Part shown: positions 52,801-62,000 of the stretch, one piece after another
Position numbering within the stretch: the first letter of the stretch is position 1
Layout: the number at the start of each line of letters is the position of its first letter
Assembly: GCA_050297855.1 (NCBI GenBank)
Contig: JBNKTC010000006.1
Location: 124,001 to 188,000 of the forward strand
Direction of reading: 5' to 3'
DNA: 64,000 nt
Origin: SZUA-545 sp050297855
GTDB taxonomy: Bacteria > Campylobacterota > Campylobacteria > Campylobacterales > SZUA-545
Translations under genes and position numbers: made by a program
The notes under the pieces: model-generated
What the model was told of the DNA's origin: nothing
Database searches by the model: none
Seen by the model: only the letters and a program-made list of their open reading frames with translations

Positions 52801-54846
52801 ATGGGAACTACACATCTACTATTCGGCATCCACTGTCACCAGCCTGTGGACAATTTCCATTCCGTCGTCCATGACGCGATCGCCAAATCCTACCGACCCT
52901 TCTTCGAGAATGTCGAACGGTTTGGAGGATTCGCCTTTTCCGTCCACTTCAGCGGATGGCTGCTGGAATTTATCCGCGAACACGACCCGTCACTTTTCGG
53001 TCTGATGAAACGGCTGGCCGGGGAAGGAAGGATCGAGTTCTTTACCGGCGGCTTTTACGAACCGATCCTGGCGGTCATCCCCTCCAAAGACAGGATCGAG
53101 CAGGTCAAAAAGCTGAGCGCCTATATCAAAAAGCATTTCAACCAGACGCCGCGCGGCCTCTGGCTGACCGAGCGTGTCTGGGACAGTGCCCTGGTGGGCG
53201 ATATGGCCAAATGCGGAGTGGAGTATATGCTGGTGGACGATTACCACTTTGTCAGCACCGGGTTTGCGGAAGAGGAGCTCTTCGGCTACTACGTCACCGA
53301 AGAGGGGGGTGAGCAGATGGCGCTTTTCCCCATCAACAAGACCCTGCGCTACCTTATCCCCTTTAAAGAGGCCGACGGGGTGACGGGGCATCTCGCTTCC
53401 CTCTCACCGAAGGAGGACAAAGCGGCGGTGATCTTTGACGACGGGGAGAAGTTCGGGATCTGGCCAAAGACCTACGAGTGGGTCTATGAACAGGGGTGGC
53501 TCGACCGCTTTCTGGGGCGTCTGGAGGAGAGTGCCCATATCAGAGCAAGCACCTTTGCGGAGTATTTTGATTCCCATCGCCCGCTTGGCCTGGCCTATCT
53601 GCCGCCGTACTCCTATTACGAGATGGGCGAGTGGAGTCTCCACGCCAAGGACGCCATACGCCTCGAACATATCAAAAACAGCCTCTCGAAATATTCGGAG
53701 GATGAACTGAACAAGTTCGTCAAAGGCTCCATCTGGAAGAACTTCCTGGTCAAATACTACGAAAGCAACCACATCCACAAGCGAATACTGGAGCTCTCAA
53801 AAGCCCGGGGCGGCGTAAAAGAGAAGGCGTACGATGAGTGGCTTTTCAAAGCCCAGACCAACGACGTCCTCTGGCACGGGGTGTTCGGCGGGCTCTACCT
53901 GCCAAACCTGCGGGACAATGCCTACCGTTTTATTATCGAGGCAGAAAACCTGCGGTATGGAGATAATAATGCGGCAGTGGAGGTGTATGATGCCAATATG
54001 GACGGATACCCCGACATTAAATATGTGGGGGAGAACCTGATAGCCCTAGTGGATACGAAGATGGGAGGCCAGCTGTGCGAGCTGGATCTCAGAGACCGCC
54101 GCTTCAATCTCCAGAATACCCTGACCCGCTACGAGGAGGCGTATCATGATAAGATCCTGACCCCCAGGGAGAACCCCAAGTCCGAACACAGCGACGGGAT
54201 CGATACGATCCACAACCTCTCGATGGAAAATATCGAAGCGTACCGGGAAAAGCTGGTCTTTGACTGGTACCATAAACGCTCCTTTATCGACCATATCTGT
54301 GACGGCTCACTTGATGTGGCATCTTTTACAGCCTGCCGTTTTGCCGAGTACGGGGATTTTGCCAACCAGCCTTTTACGATCGGCGAGGAACGGACAGACG
54401 GTGTCGTTTTAAACCGAAGCGGCGGCATCTACGTCGACAGCGTCAGGTACGATACGACGCTGCAGAAGAACTACCGTTTCACTCCGGAAGGGATCGAGGT
54501 GGACGTGGCGCTTGATTCGCATTTTGGCGGTGCGATGTCGTACGTTTTGGAGTATAATCTACATTTCGCCGATCTTGCCGCTGTCAAATGCAACGGGGAG
54601 ACATTTGAGGACACTTCGATGACACTTTTAAGTGATACGCTGGTACTGGAGGATCCCTATACGGCCAAGCGCCTGACGCTACGCCTGGGGGGAGCCGAAC
54701 GTATCCTGTTGGGACGCATCGACAGTGTCTCCCAAAGCGAGATCGGGTTTGATCTGACAAATCAGGGTATTTCAATTGCATTTGTTGTACCGTATCAAAA
54801 CAGAGTATCCGTCACGGCAAGCCTGACGGTCGAAAGCGGGGAGTAG
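52801..54846 (+). CDS. GH57 4-alpha-glucanotransferase / alpha-amylase
   Basis: A 681-residue protein close in layout to the Thermococcus litoralis 4-alpha-glucanotransferase. FGIHCHQPVDNF is conserved region 1. GLWLTERVWDS holds the nucleophile E124 and FDDGEKFGIWP the acid D214, nearly the same numbers as in that enzyme (E123, D214). A C-terminal beta-sandwich (DUF1925/1926 type) follows. It should transfer malto-oligosaccharides between chains or shorten them in the cytoplasm. It lies 12 bp after the other GH57 gene. Confidence 0.92.
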   Translation: MGTTHLLFGIHCHQPVDNFHSVVHDAIAKSYRPFFENVERFGGFAFSVHFSGWLLEFIREHDPSLFGLMKRLAGEGRIEFFTGGFYEPILAVIPSKDRIEQVKKLSAYIKKHFNQTPRGLWLTERVWDSALVGDMAKCGVEYMLVDDYHFVSTGFAEEELFGYYVTEEGGEQMALFPINKTLRYLIPFKEADGVTGHLASLSPKEDKAAVIFDDGEKFGIWPKTYEWVYEQGWLDRFLGRLEESAHIRASTFAEYFDSHRPLGLAYLPPYSYYEMGEWSLHAKDAIRLEHIKNSLSKYSEDELNKFVKGSIWKNFLVKYYESNHIHKRILELSKARGGVKEKAYDEWLFKAQTNDVLWHGVFGGLYLPNLRDNAYRFIIEAENLRYGDNNAAVEVYDANMDGYPDIKYVGENLIALVDTKMGGQLCELDLRDRRFNLQNTLTRYEEAYHDKILTPRENPKSEHSDGIDTIHNLSMENIEAYREKLVFDWYHKRSFIDHICDGSLDVASFTACRFAEYGDFANQPFTIGEERTDGVVLNRSGGIYVDSVRYDTTLQKNYRFTPEGIEVDVALDSHFGGAMSYVLEYNLHFADLAAVKCNGETFEDTSMTLLSDTLVLEDPYTAKRLTLRLGGAERILLGRIDSVSQSEIGFDLTNQGISIAFVVPYQNRVSVTASLTVESGE

Positions 54847-55875
54847 GTGTCGCATTTTAGGTTTTGCCGGTTGACGGACAAGTGGGTGATCATCGCCGAG
54901 AACCGGCTTAGAAAACCCGATCTTATCCAGGAGGTGCCCGAATCCGCGGGGCACGACCTGAAAGACTGTCCTTTTGAATACGGCAACGAGACCCTGGCCG
55001 GCAGCGAGATCTTCGCCGTACGGGAAAAGGGAAGTGCCAAAAACACTACGGGATGGAAGACCCGCGTCGTTCCCAATCTCTACAACGCCCTGAGCATCGA
55101 AGCGGAAAAACAGAACCGCCGCATCGGCTTTTTTGAACGGCGGGACGGACTGGGGGCCCACGAGGTGATCATCGAGACGCCCAACCATTTCGCGAGCATG
55201 GACCAGTATACCCGCGAAGATTTTGAAAACTATATCAAAACGATCATGGCGCGGATCGATGACCTGGAGAAGGATACGCGCCTGGAGTATATCCAGGTCT
55301 TTAAAAACAGTGGGAAATATGCCGGGGCCTCCATGCACCACCCCCATTCCCAGATTCTGGCCACCCCGTTTATCCCCAAGGATATCAAGGCGCGCCTGGA
55401 TATCCAGAAACACTATTTTGAAAAGCACGGCCGCTCGCTGGTTGGCGACCTGGTGGACGAGGAGATCCGGCTGAACGAACGGATTATCTATGAAAACGGG
55501 ACTTTTGTCGTCTTTTCGCCCTATGCCTCCTGTTTTCCTTTCGAGGTGCTTATCGCACCCAAGCTCGGACTTAGCAAGATCAGCACCCTGACACTGCACC
55601 AGGTAGCCGATCTGGCCCAGGCGATGCAGGTGGTGTTTAAGCGCCTTCACCGTGAGCTGGGGGATTTCCCCTTTAATATGCTCTTTTTTAACATGCCGCC
55701 CATGAGTGCCCAGAACGATCCCGATTTTTTCTATAAGATGGATGAGTATTACCGGTTTCATATCAATATCACTCCCAGGATCTATCATCTCGCGGGATTT
55801 GAGATATCCACGGGGATGCAGATCAACCCGGTCCCACCCGAGCTTGCCGCGTCGCGGCTGAGGGAGGAGACGTGA
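54847..55875 (+). CDS. GalT-family hexose-1-phosphate nucleotidylyltransferase
   Basis: A 342-residue HIT-superfamily enzyme. The catalytic HPH (residues 165-167, nucleophile H167) lies in GASMHHPHSQILATP, and the C-terminal half repeats the fold. Classical GalT exchanges UDP between glucose and galactose. No galE or galK is near, and the gene lies directly before glgA, so it may instead handle ADP- or UDP-glucose, as the GalT-related ADP-glucose phosphorylases do (inference). The GTG start follows the previous stop codon with no gap, and its stop overlaps the glgA ATG by one base. Confidence 0.85.
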   Translation: MSHFRFCRLTDKWVIIAENRLRKPDLIQEVPESAGHDLKDCPFEYGNETLAGSEIFAVREKGSAKNTTGWKTRVVPNLYNALSIEAEKQNRRIGFFERRDGLGAHEVIIETPNHFASMDQYTREDFENYIKTIMARIDDLEKDTRLEYIQVFKNSGKYAGASMHHPHSQILATPFIPKDIKARLDIQKHYFEKHGRSLVGDLVDEEIRLNERIIYENGTFVVFSPYASCFPFEVLIAPKLGLSKISTLTLHQVADLAQAMQVVFKRLHRELGDFPFNMLFFNMPPMSAQNDPDFFYKMDEYYRFHINITPRIYHLAGFEISTGMQINPVPPELAASRLREET

Positions 55876-57275
55876 TGCGTATCCTCTTTGTCACCAGTGA
55901 GATCTACCCTTTTGCCAAGACCGGTGGACTGGCCGATGTCTCCTCCGCACTCCCGAAGGCCCTCCGGGACAAGGGGGAGGAGGTGATCTCCGTCATGCCG
56001 CTCTATGCGGCGGTAGAACGTAAAAAGTACGGGATCACAAAAAGTAAAATTGCCTTTGATATCGTGCTTAACCACCATATCTACCATTTTGAGGTATATA
56101 AAAAGGGGGATGTCTATTTTATCGCCAACCCGGCTCTTTTCGAGCGGGATGCTATGTATGGGGAGTACGATGACAATGCCATGCGCTTCGGGTTTTTCGC
56201 CTACGCGGTGATGGCCCTTGCCGATAAACTGGGCGGCGGGTTTGATGTTTTCCACCTCAACGACTGGCAAAGTGCCCTGGTGGCCTACCTGGCGAAGACG
56301 CAGCTGAAAAAGCCTCCCCGCGTTGTCCTGACGATCCACAACCTTGCATTCCAGGGAAGCTTTGACAAGCGCTTTATGGATGATCTGGAGATCGGGTGGG
56401 ATGCGTTTACGATGCACCGCTTCGAGTTTTTCGACAAAGTGAACTTCCTTAAAGGCGCCATCGCCTACAGCGACACGATCGTTGCCGCCAGCCCCGGGTA
56501 CGCCAAGGAGATTCAGACGCCGGAATTCGGCTGCGACCTTGACAGTTTTCTGGGTGATAATGCCCACAAGCTTGTCGGTATCCTCAACGGCATCGATACC
56601 GATGAGTTCGATCCGGCCAGGGACCCGGCTCTGAAGGTCAAGTACCGCTCCGTCTCCTCTAAAAAAAAGGGAGAAAACCGTACAGTACTGTTGGAGCGGC
56701 TGGGGCTGGAACATCCCGAATGGCCGCTCTTTATCTTTATCGGCCGTTTTGCCTGGCAGAAGGGGATCAGCGTGATCCTTGAAACGGTACAGGCACTCGG
56801 CACGCTCCATGCAAACGTGGCGATCCTGGGGAGCGGTGAGACCTATTACAACGACAGTTTTACCGCGCTGCGGGGTGTTTTCCCCAATGTCGCGGTGACA
56901 CTGGGGTATGACGAGGAGCTGGCGAGAATGATGTATGCATCGGCAGATTTTTTGATGATGCCTTCGGTCTACGAGCCGTGCGGATTGAATCAGATGATCG
57001 CAATGCGCTACGGCTGCGTACCGATCGTACGGGCAACGGGCGGACTGGCCGACAGTGTCGGGGATCTGGACAGGGAGTGGCATGCCGCGACAGGCTGCGG
57101 TATAGTCTTTGAACGGCTGGACCGTTTCAGTTTTCTGACGGCCGTCGCCAGGGCGCTTGCCCTCTATGGCGACAGGGCAGAGTTAGACCGTGTTATAGAA
57201 CACAATCGGCAAGTCGATAACTCCTGGGCTACACGGGCCGGGGAGTATCTTGCGGTATACCGACAAAGGAGGTGA
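55875..57275 (+). CDS. glgA: Glycogen synthase GlgA
   Basis: A 466-residue GT5 glucosyltransferase elongating alpha-1,4-glucan from an NDP-glucose donor. K15 in AKTGGLADV is the donor-binding lysine. LNDWQSALVAYLA, NLAFQG, GRFAWQKGI and YEPCGLNQMIAMRYG with ATGGLADSV complete the family set. The ATG is preceded by AGGAG; a GTG one codon earlier is possible. No ADP-glucose pyrophosphorylase (GlgC) gene occurs in the locus. Confidence 0.96.
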   Translation: MRILFVTSEIYPFAKTGGLADVSSALPKALRDKGEEVISVMPLYAAVERKKYGITKSKIAFDIVLNHHIYHFEVYKKGDVYFIANPALFERDAMYGEYDDNAMRFGFFAYAVMALADKLGGGFDVFHLNDWQSALVAYLAKTQLKKPPRVVLTIHNLAFQGSFDKRFMDDLEIGWDAFTMHRFEFFDKVNFLKGAIAYSDTIVAASPGYAKEIQTPEFGCDLDSFLGDNAHKLVGILNGIDTDEFDPARDPALKVKYRSVSSKKKGENRTVLLERLGLEHPEWPLFIFIGRFAWQKGISVILETVQALGTLHANVAILGSGETYYNDSFTALRGVFPNVAVTLGYDEELARMMYASADFLMMPSVYEPCGLNQMIAMRYGCVPIVRATGGLADSVGDLDREWHAATGCGIVFERLDRFSFLTAVARALALYGDRAELDRVIEHNRQVDNSWATRAGEYLAVYRQRR

Positions 57276-57278
57276 CCC

Positions 57279-57911
57279 ATGGACGATAAGGATCAAGAGT
57301 ATCTCTCTGAAGAGAGTCTCAAAGGCGAGAGTTTTTCCAGCAATACCCACAATACGGAGCTTATGGCCGAGGAGGGGCGCGGGATTCCCGCTATAATGGA
57401 GTACGAGATCCCGGACCGATACGGGATCGATACGCTCGTATTCCTTCCGGTAAACCTGGAGACCTCTTTTGTCTACTGGGAGGTGACCCAAAACCTCCTC
57501 GAGGCCAACCGCATCGGAATCGAACGCCTCAAAACCAAAGTATATGCCATGTACGACGGCCGCGAAGAGGAGGTGAGCGAGTTTCCGACAACGACGGAGC
57601 TCGGCAAGTTCTATCTCCATTTCAAAGCGCCCATGCACCATATACAGGCGAGAATGGGATTTTATGACGATTCGGGCCGTTTTATCGTCCTGCTTACCTC
57701 CAACACCTTCCGGATGCCGGGCGATTCGATCGAGTTCAGTGACGATGAAGTGTGGATGAGCATCGACGAGAATACGCGCGAGATCATTAAAGCCTCACTG
57801 GACAAAGAGGGCAGTGTCCTCTCTTCCCGGGCAATTTTCGAGGAGAAGATAACCGAACTTTCAAAACTGCGCGGGCTCAGCTCGGGTGATCTTGCCAAAA
57901 GGGGGCAGTAA
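57279..57911 (+). CDS. DUF4912 protein
   Basis: A 210-residue soluble protein. About residues 48-165 form a beta-rich DUF4912 domain (YGIDTLVFLPVNLETSFVYWEV, FRMPGDSIEFSDDEVWMSID), flanked by an acidic N-terminus and a helical C-terminus. DUF4912 proteins often accompany GH57 and glycogen genes, and the YWEV-type sandwich suggests carbohydrate or protein binding. AAAGGAGG precedes the start, and the stop overlaps the branching-enzyme ATG by one base. Function unknown. Confidence 0.8.
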   Translation: MDDKDQEYLSEESLKGESFSSNTHNTELMAEEGRGIPAIMEYEIPDRYGIDTLVFLPVNLETSFVYWEVTQNLLEANRIGIERLKTKVYAMYDGREEEVSEFPTTTELGKFYLHFKAPMHHIQARMGFYDDSGRFIVLLTSNTFRMPGDSIEFSDDEVWMSIDENTREIIKASLDKEGSVLSSRAIFEEKITELSKLRGLSSGDLAKRGQ

Positions 57912-59491
57912 TGGCCAAGGGATACTGGGTGCCGGTGCTGCACTCCCACCTACCGTTTGTCAAACATCCGGAACATGACTACTATCTTGAAGAACACTGG
58001 CTTTTTGAAGCGATCAGTGAATGCTATATTCCCCTTTTGATGCAGATGAGACGGATGGAAGAGGAGGGCACCGATTTCCGGTTGACCGTATCCGTGACAC
58101 CGCCCCTTGCTGAGATGCTGAGCGATACGAACCTGAGGGAAAAGTATGCACGCCACCTGGATAAGCAGATCGAACTGGCGGAGAAAGAGAAAGAGCGGGT
58201 CCGGCAGGAGCCGGTCTATGAAAACGTTGCCGGGTTCTACCATTCGCGCTACTATGAGATCCGCGACTTTTACCATGGGTTTTTAGGCTCTAACGTCCTC
58301 AACGGCTACCGCCATTTTTCCGAACGCGGTAACCTGGAGATCATCACCTGCGGAGCGACCCACGGCTTTCTTCCGCTGCTCTCCGTCAGCCCGAAAGCCG
58401 TCGAGGTCCAGATCAAGGTGGCGGTGGAGACGCACAAAAAGCATTTCGGCAAACAGCCCAAAGGGATATGGCTACCCGAGTGCGCCTATTTTGACGGGCT
58501 GGATCGAGTGCTTGGCGACAACGGGATCCAGTTCTTCTTTATGGATTCCCACGGCCTGGTCTATGCCAAGCCCTCCAGCCGGCTGGGGGTCTTCGCCCCG
58601 GTCTACACCCCCGAAGGGGTCGCTGCGTTCGGGCGCGATCCGGAGAGCTCCAAGAAGGTGTGGAGTTCCAAGGAGGGGTATCCCGGTGATACCGATTACC
58701 GCGACTTCTACCGCGATATAGGGTATGATCTCCCCTTTGAATACATCTCGCCCTATATCTCCCCCGACGGGGTGCGTGTCTTTACCGGCTTTAAATACCA
58801 CAAAGTAACGGGGGATTCCGACTACAAAGAGGTCTACGACCGGGACGCCGCTATGCAGAAGGCCAGAATGCACGCGGAAAACTTCCATTTCGATCGGGAG
58901 AAGCAGATCGAACACCTGGCAGCCCATATGGACCGTCCGCCGATGATCGTCTCGCCGTATGATGCGGAACTTTTCGGCCACTGGTGGTTCGAGGGACCCG
59001 ACTTCCTCTACCACCTCTTTACCGCGATGGACAGTCACAAGGTGATCCGGGCGGTCACCCCGCCGGAGTACCTGAAGATGTTTAACAAAAACCAGGTTGT
59101 CACCCCATCCCCCTCGTCCTGGGGCGACAAAGGGTATTACGATGTCTGGCTAAACGGCGGAAACGACTGGATCTACCGCCACCTGCACGTCATGGCCAAC
59201 CGGATGGAGGAGCTGGCTGTCCAATATCGGGACGAACGCAACCACACCCGGATCCGGATGCTCAACCAGCTCCTGCGCGAACTCCTGCTCGCCCAGAGCA
59301 GCGACTGGGCTTTTTTGATGACGACCCAGACCGCCATGGAGTATTCGATACGGCGTACAAAAGAGCATATTGCCAATTTCAACCGTCTTTACGAGATGGT
59401 GGTGTCGGAAACGGAGGACATGGGCTTCCTGGAGTGGCTGGAACATAAAAACTCCATCTTTGTCGGCATCGACTACCGGATATTTGCCTGA
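57911..59491 (+). CDS. GH57 1,4-alpha-glucan branching enzyme
   Basis: A 526-residue enzyme of the TK1436/TTHA1902 type. LHSHLPFVKHPE is conserved region 1. The nucleophile is E190 in GIWLPECAYF and the acid D351 in SPYDAELFGHWWFEGP. A DUF1957-type helical C-terminal domain (QSSDWAFLMTTQTAMEYSIRR) is present. It makes alpha-1,6 branches in glycogen and replaces the GH13 GlgB. It overlaps both neighbours by one base, so synthase, DUF4912 protein, branching enzyme and glucokinase are coupled. Confidence 0.93.
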   Translation: MAKGYWVPVLHSHLPFVKHPEHDYYLEEHWLFEAISECYIPLLMQMRRMEEEGTDFRLTVSVTPPLAEMLSDTNLREKYARHLDKQIELAEKEKERVRQEPVYENVAGFYHSRYYEIRDFYHGFLGSNVLNGYRHFSERGNLEIITCGATHGFLPLLSVSPKAVEVQIKVAVETHKKHFGKQPKGIWLPECAYFDGLDRVLGDNGIQFFFMDSHGLVYAKPSSRLGVFAPVYTPEGVAAFGRDPESSKKVWSSKEGYPGDTDYRDFYRDIGYDLPFEYISPYISPDGVRVFTGFKYHKVTGDSDYKEVYDRDAAMQKARMHAENFHFDREKQIEHLAAHMDRPPMIVSPYDAELFGHWWFEGPDFLYHLFTAMDSHKVIRAVTPPEYLKMFNKNQVVTPSPSSWGDKGYYDVWLNGGNDWIYRHLHVMANRMEELAVQYRDERNHTRIRMLNQLLRELLLAQSSDWAFLMTTQTAMEYSIRRTKEHIANFNRLYEMVVSETEDMGFLEWLEHKNSIFVGIDYRIFA

Positions 59492-60321
59492 TGAAACGGT
59501 TGCGGATTGACTACGGTGCAAGCCGCTGCCGGTATATCGCGGAGAGTGGCGAGGGCGAGCATTATGACGAAGTACCGAGCCGCGGACTGGACCTTGAGGC
59601 GTTTGTCTGCGAACAGATCGGGCGCTATGCCGATCTCGAAGCGGTCCATATCGCCTATGCCGGGCAGGTAGTAGCGGGGGAGATCAGCTCGGGGCCGAAT
59701 ATCGGGTCGGGACACGCCGGGCTTAAGGCAAAACTCGAAAAGCGGCTCAATATCCCGGTCCGTATCGAAAACGATCTCAAATGCGCTGCACTGGCGGAAT
59801 ACCATGAGGTAAAAGGCGCCTCGACGCTTTTTGCAGCCTATATCGGTACCGGGTTCGGCGGGGCCGTGGTCGAGGAGGAGAGGCTGTTTCGGGGCCACAG
59901 CAACATGGCCGGCGAAATCGGCCATATCCCCTTTAAAAAAGCCCCGTTCGCCTGCGGGTGCGGGAAAGACGACTGCGTTGAGATCTACTGTTCCGGGCGC
60001 GGGCTGGAGTCATGGGTGGCTCACTACGGCCTGGAGTGCGAGCCGACGCTCGCGGCCATCGAGGCGTGCGGGGACGAGAACGCCCCGCTGATCGTCCAAA
60101 ACTTCTACCACGCGCTTTCCCATGCAGTGGCTACGATCGTTACACTCTTTAACCCGTCCCACCTTATCCTGGGCGGGTCGGTCGTGCTAAACAACCGGGG
60201 GCTGGAGGAGTTTGTACGGGAAAATGTTGCGGGATACGCTTTTCCCGCGGCTGCAAAAGATGCTAATATAACAGTAAGCACACTTGAAAACGGATGCCTG
60301 GAGGGGACAAAATGGCTTTAA
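59491..60321 (+). CDS. ROK-family glucokinase
   Basis: A 276-residue sugar kinase. IENDLKCAALAEY holds the catalytic N-D pair, GTGFGGAVV the phosphate loop, and GEIGHI with CGCGKDDCVE the ROK zinc motif. The N-terminal ATP loop (RIDYGASRCRYIAE) is less canonical than DxGGT. It would phosphorylate glucose freed by the GH57 enzymes so that Pgi can use it. It overlaps the branching-enzyme stop by one base and the following gene by 10 bp. Confidence 0.87.
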   Translation: MKRLRIDYGASRCRYIAESGEGEHYDEVPSRGLDLEAFVCEQIGRYADLEAVHIAYAGQVVAGEISSGPNIGSGHAGLKAKLEKRLNIPVRIENDLKCAALAEYHEVKGASTLFAAYIGTGFGGAVVEEERLFRGHSNMAGEIGHIPFKKAPFACGCGKDDCVEIYCSGRGLESWVAHYGLECEPTLAAIEACGDENAPLIVQNFYHALSHAVATIVTLFNPSHLILGGSVVLNNRGLEEFVRENVAGYAFPAAAKDANITVSTLENGCLEGTKWL

Positions 60322-61997
60322 CTGATACTACCAAACCGATTACGAGCATATTTGATACCTATTACGAAAAAGATCCGAAATATACGACATCCGTCGCCTA
60401 TTTCAGTATGGAGTTTGCCATTCACCAGGCACTTAAGACCTATTCGGGAGGGTTGGGTTTCCTGGCCGGTTCGCATATGCGGAGTGTCTACGATCTGAAG
60501 CAGAACGTCGTGGGCGTCGGGATCCTCTGGTCGTTCGGCTACTACGACCAGACGCGCAACGAAGACCGGACGATGGCAGTTGCCTATCGGCGGAAGCTCT
60601 ACTACTTCCTCAAGGACCTGGGGACGAAGGTAAGTGTCAAAATCTCGGGTAAAGATGTCTATATCAAGGGACTCCTTCTGGAGCCTGAGACTTTCGGTTC
60701 GGCACCGATCCTCTTTTTGACGACCGATATCGATGAGAATGATTTCCTCTCCCGGACCATCACGCACAAGCTTTACGATAACAACGAAGAGACCCGAATC
60801 GCCCAGGAGATCGTGCTGGGGATCGGCGGGGTCAAGATGCTCGAAGCGATCGGCCGGAAGGTTGATATCTACCACCTTAACGAGGGGCACGCCATTCCAC
60901 TTGCCTTCTCCCTCTATAACCGCTTCAAAGACCCGGCCAAGGTACGGGAACATATGGTCTTTACGACCCATACCCCCGAAAAGGCGGGAAATGAGGAGCA
61001 CAACATCCAGATGCTGCACAAGATGGGCTTTTTCGACGGTCTTCCCCTGGCCAAGGTGCGGGAGATCACCAAGATCAAAGAGGATAGCTTCAGCCTGACC
61101 CTTGCGGCCCTTCGTCTCTCCAAGATCGCCAACGGGGTCTCCCAGATCCACCAGGAGGTGGCGACAGAGATGTGGAGTCACCATCCCGACATAGCGAATA
61201 TCATCAAGATCACCAATGCCCAGAACCGCCGTTACTGGGCCGATAAGACCCTTATCCGAGCCCTGGACGAACACGAGGACTACCAGATCATTGCCCGGAA
61301 AAAACACCTTAAACGGGTCCTTTTTGACATCGTGGCCGACCAGACCGGGAAGATGTTCGATCCCGATGTCCTGACCCTGGTCTGGTCACGCCGCTTCGTG
61401 GAGTACAAACGCCCGGGGCTCATCAAGTATGATTTCGAGCGCTTCAAACGCCTCGTAGAACGGGAGGAGCGTCCGATCCAGGTGATCTGGGCCGGCAAAC
61501 CGTATCCCGGGGACAGCAACGCCATCAATATCTTCAACGAGCTGATCTACCAGGCCAAACATCTGAGCCGGATCGCCGTACTGTTTCGTTACGAGCTGAC
61601 CCTCTCCCAGATCCTTAAAAAAGGGGCGGATGTCTGGCTCAACACGCCCCGGATCACCCGTGAGGCATCCGGTACCAGCGGTATGACCGCGTGCATGAAC
61701 GGGGCAATCCACTTCTCCATTCCCGACGGATGGCACCCGGAGTTTGCCAAGGACGGGATCAACGCCTTTACGATCCCGCCGTGCAGCCACACGCTGCCGA
61801 TTGAAGAGCAGGACCGTATCGATAACATGAATATGATGAATATCCTCGAAGAGCAGATCATCCCGATGTATTACGACAAACCGAAAGAGTGGGTCGGGAT
61901 CATGAAACGCTCCATGAACGACATTATGCCGGCATTCGATTCGGGGCGCATGGCATACGAATATTACGTCAATATGTATGACTACAAGGAGAGCTGA
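60312..61997 (+). CDS. GT35 alpha-glucan phosphorylase homologue lacking the PLP lysine
   Basis: A 561-residue member of the short glycogen-phosphorylase family. SVAYFSMEFAIHQALKTYSGGLGFLAG, HLNEGHAIPLAF, THTPEKAGNEEH, RRFVEYKRPGL and QVIWAGKPYPGD are typical. In EASGTSGMTACMNG the residue where the family has lysine (SGMKAA, the Schiff-base site for pyridoxal phosphate) is threonine, T459, clearly encoded by ACC. Phosphorolysis as known should not work unless another lysine substitutes. The start ATG is chosen because GGAGGGG lies 5 bp upstream. It is the last gene of the storage run. Confidence 0.85.
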   Translation: MALTDTTKPITSIFDTYYEKDPKYTTSVAYFSMEFAIHQALKTYSGGLGFLAGSHMRSVYDLKQNVVGVGILWSFGYYDQTRNEDRTMAVAYRRKLYYFLKDLGTKVSVKISGKDVYIKGLLLEPETFGSAPILFLTTDIDENDFLSRTITHKLYDNNEETRIAQEIVLGIGGVKMLEAIGRKVDIYHLNEGHAIPLAFSLYNRFKDPAKVREHMVFTTHTPEKAGNEEHNIQMLHKMGFFDGLPLAKVREITKIKEDSFSLTLAALRLSKIANGVSQIHQEVATEMWSHHPDIANIIKITNAQNRRYWADKTLIRALDEHEDYQIIARKKHLKRVLFDIVADQTGKMFDPDVLTLVWSRRFVEYKRPGLIKYDFERFKRLVEREERPIQVIWAGKPYPGDSNAINIFNELIYQAKHLSRIAVLFRYELTLSQILKKGADVWLNTPRITREASGTSGMTACMNGAIHFSIPDGWHPEFAKDGINAFTIPPCSHTLPIEEQDRIDNMNMMNILEEQIIPMYYDKPKEWVGIMKRSMNDIMPAFDSGRMAYEYYVNMYDYKES

Positions 61998-62000
61998 GTA

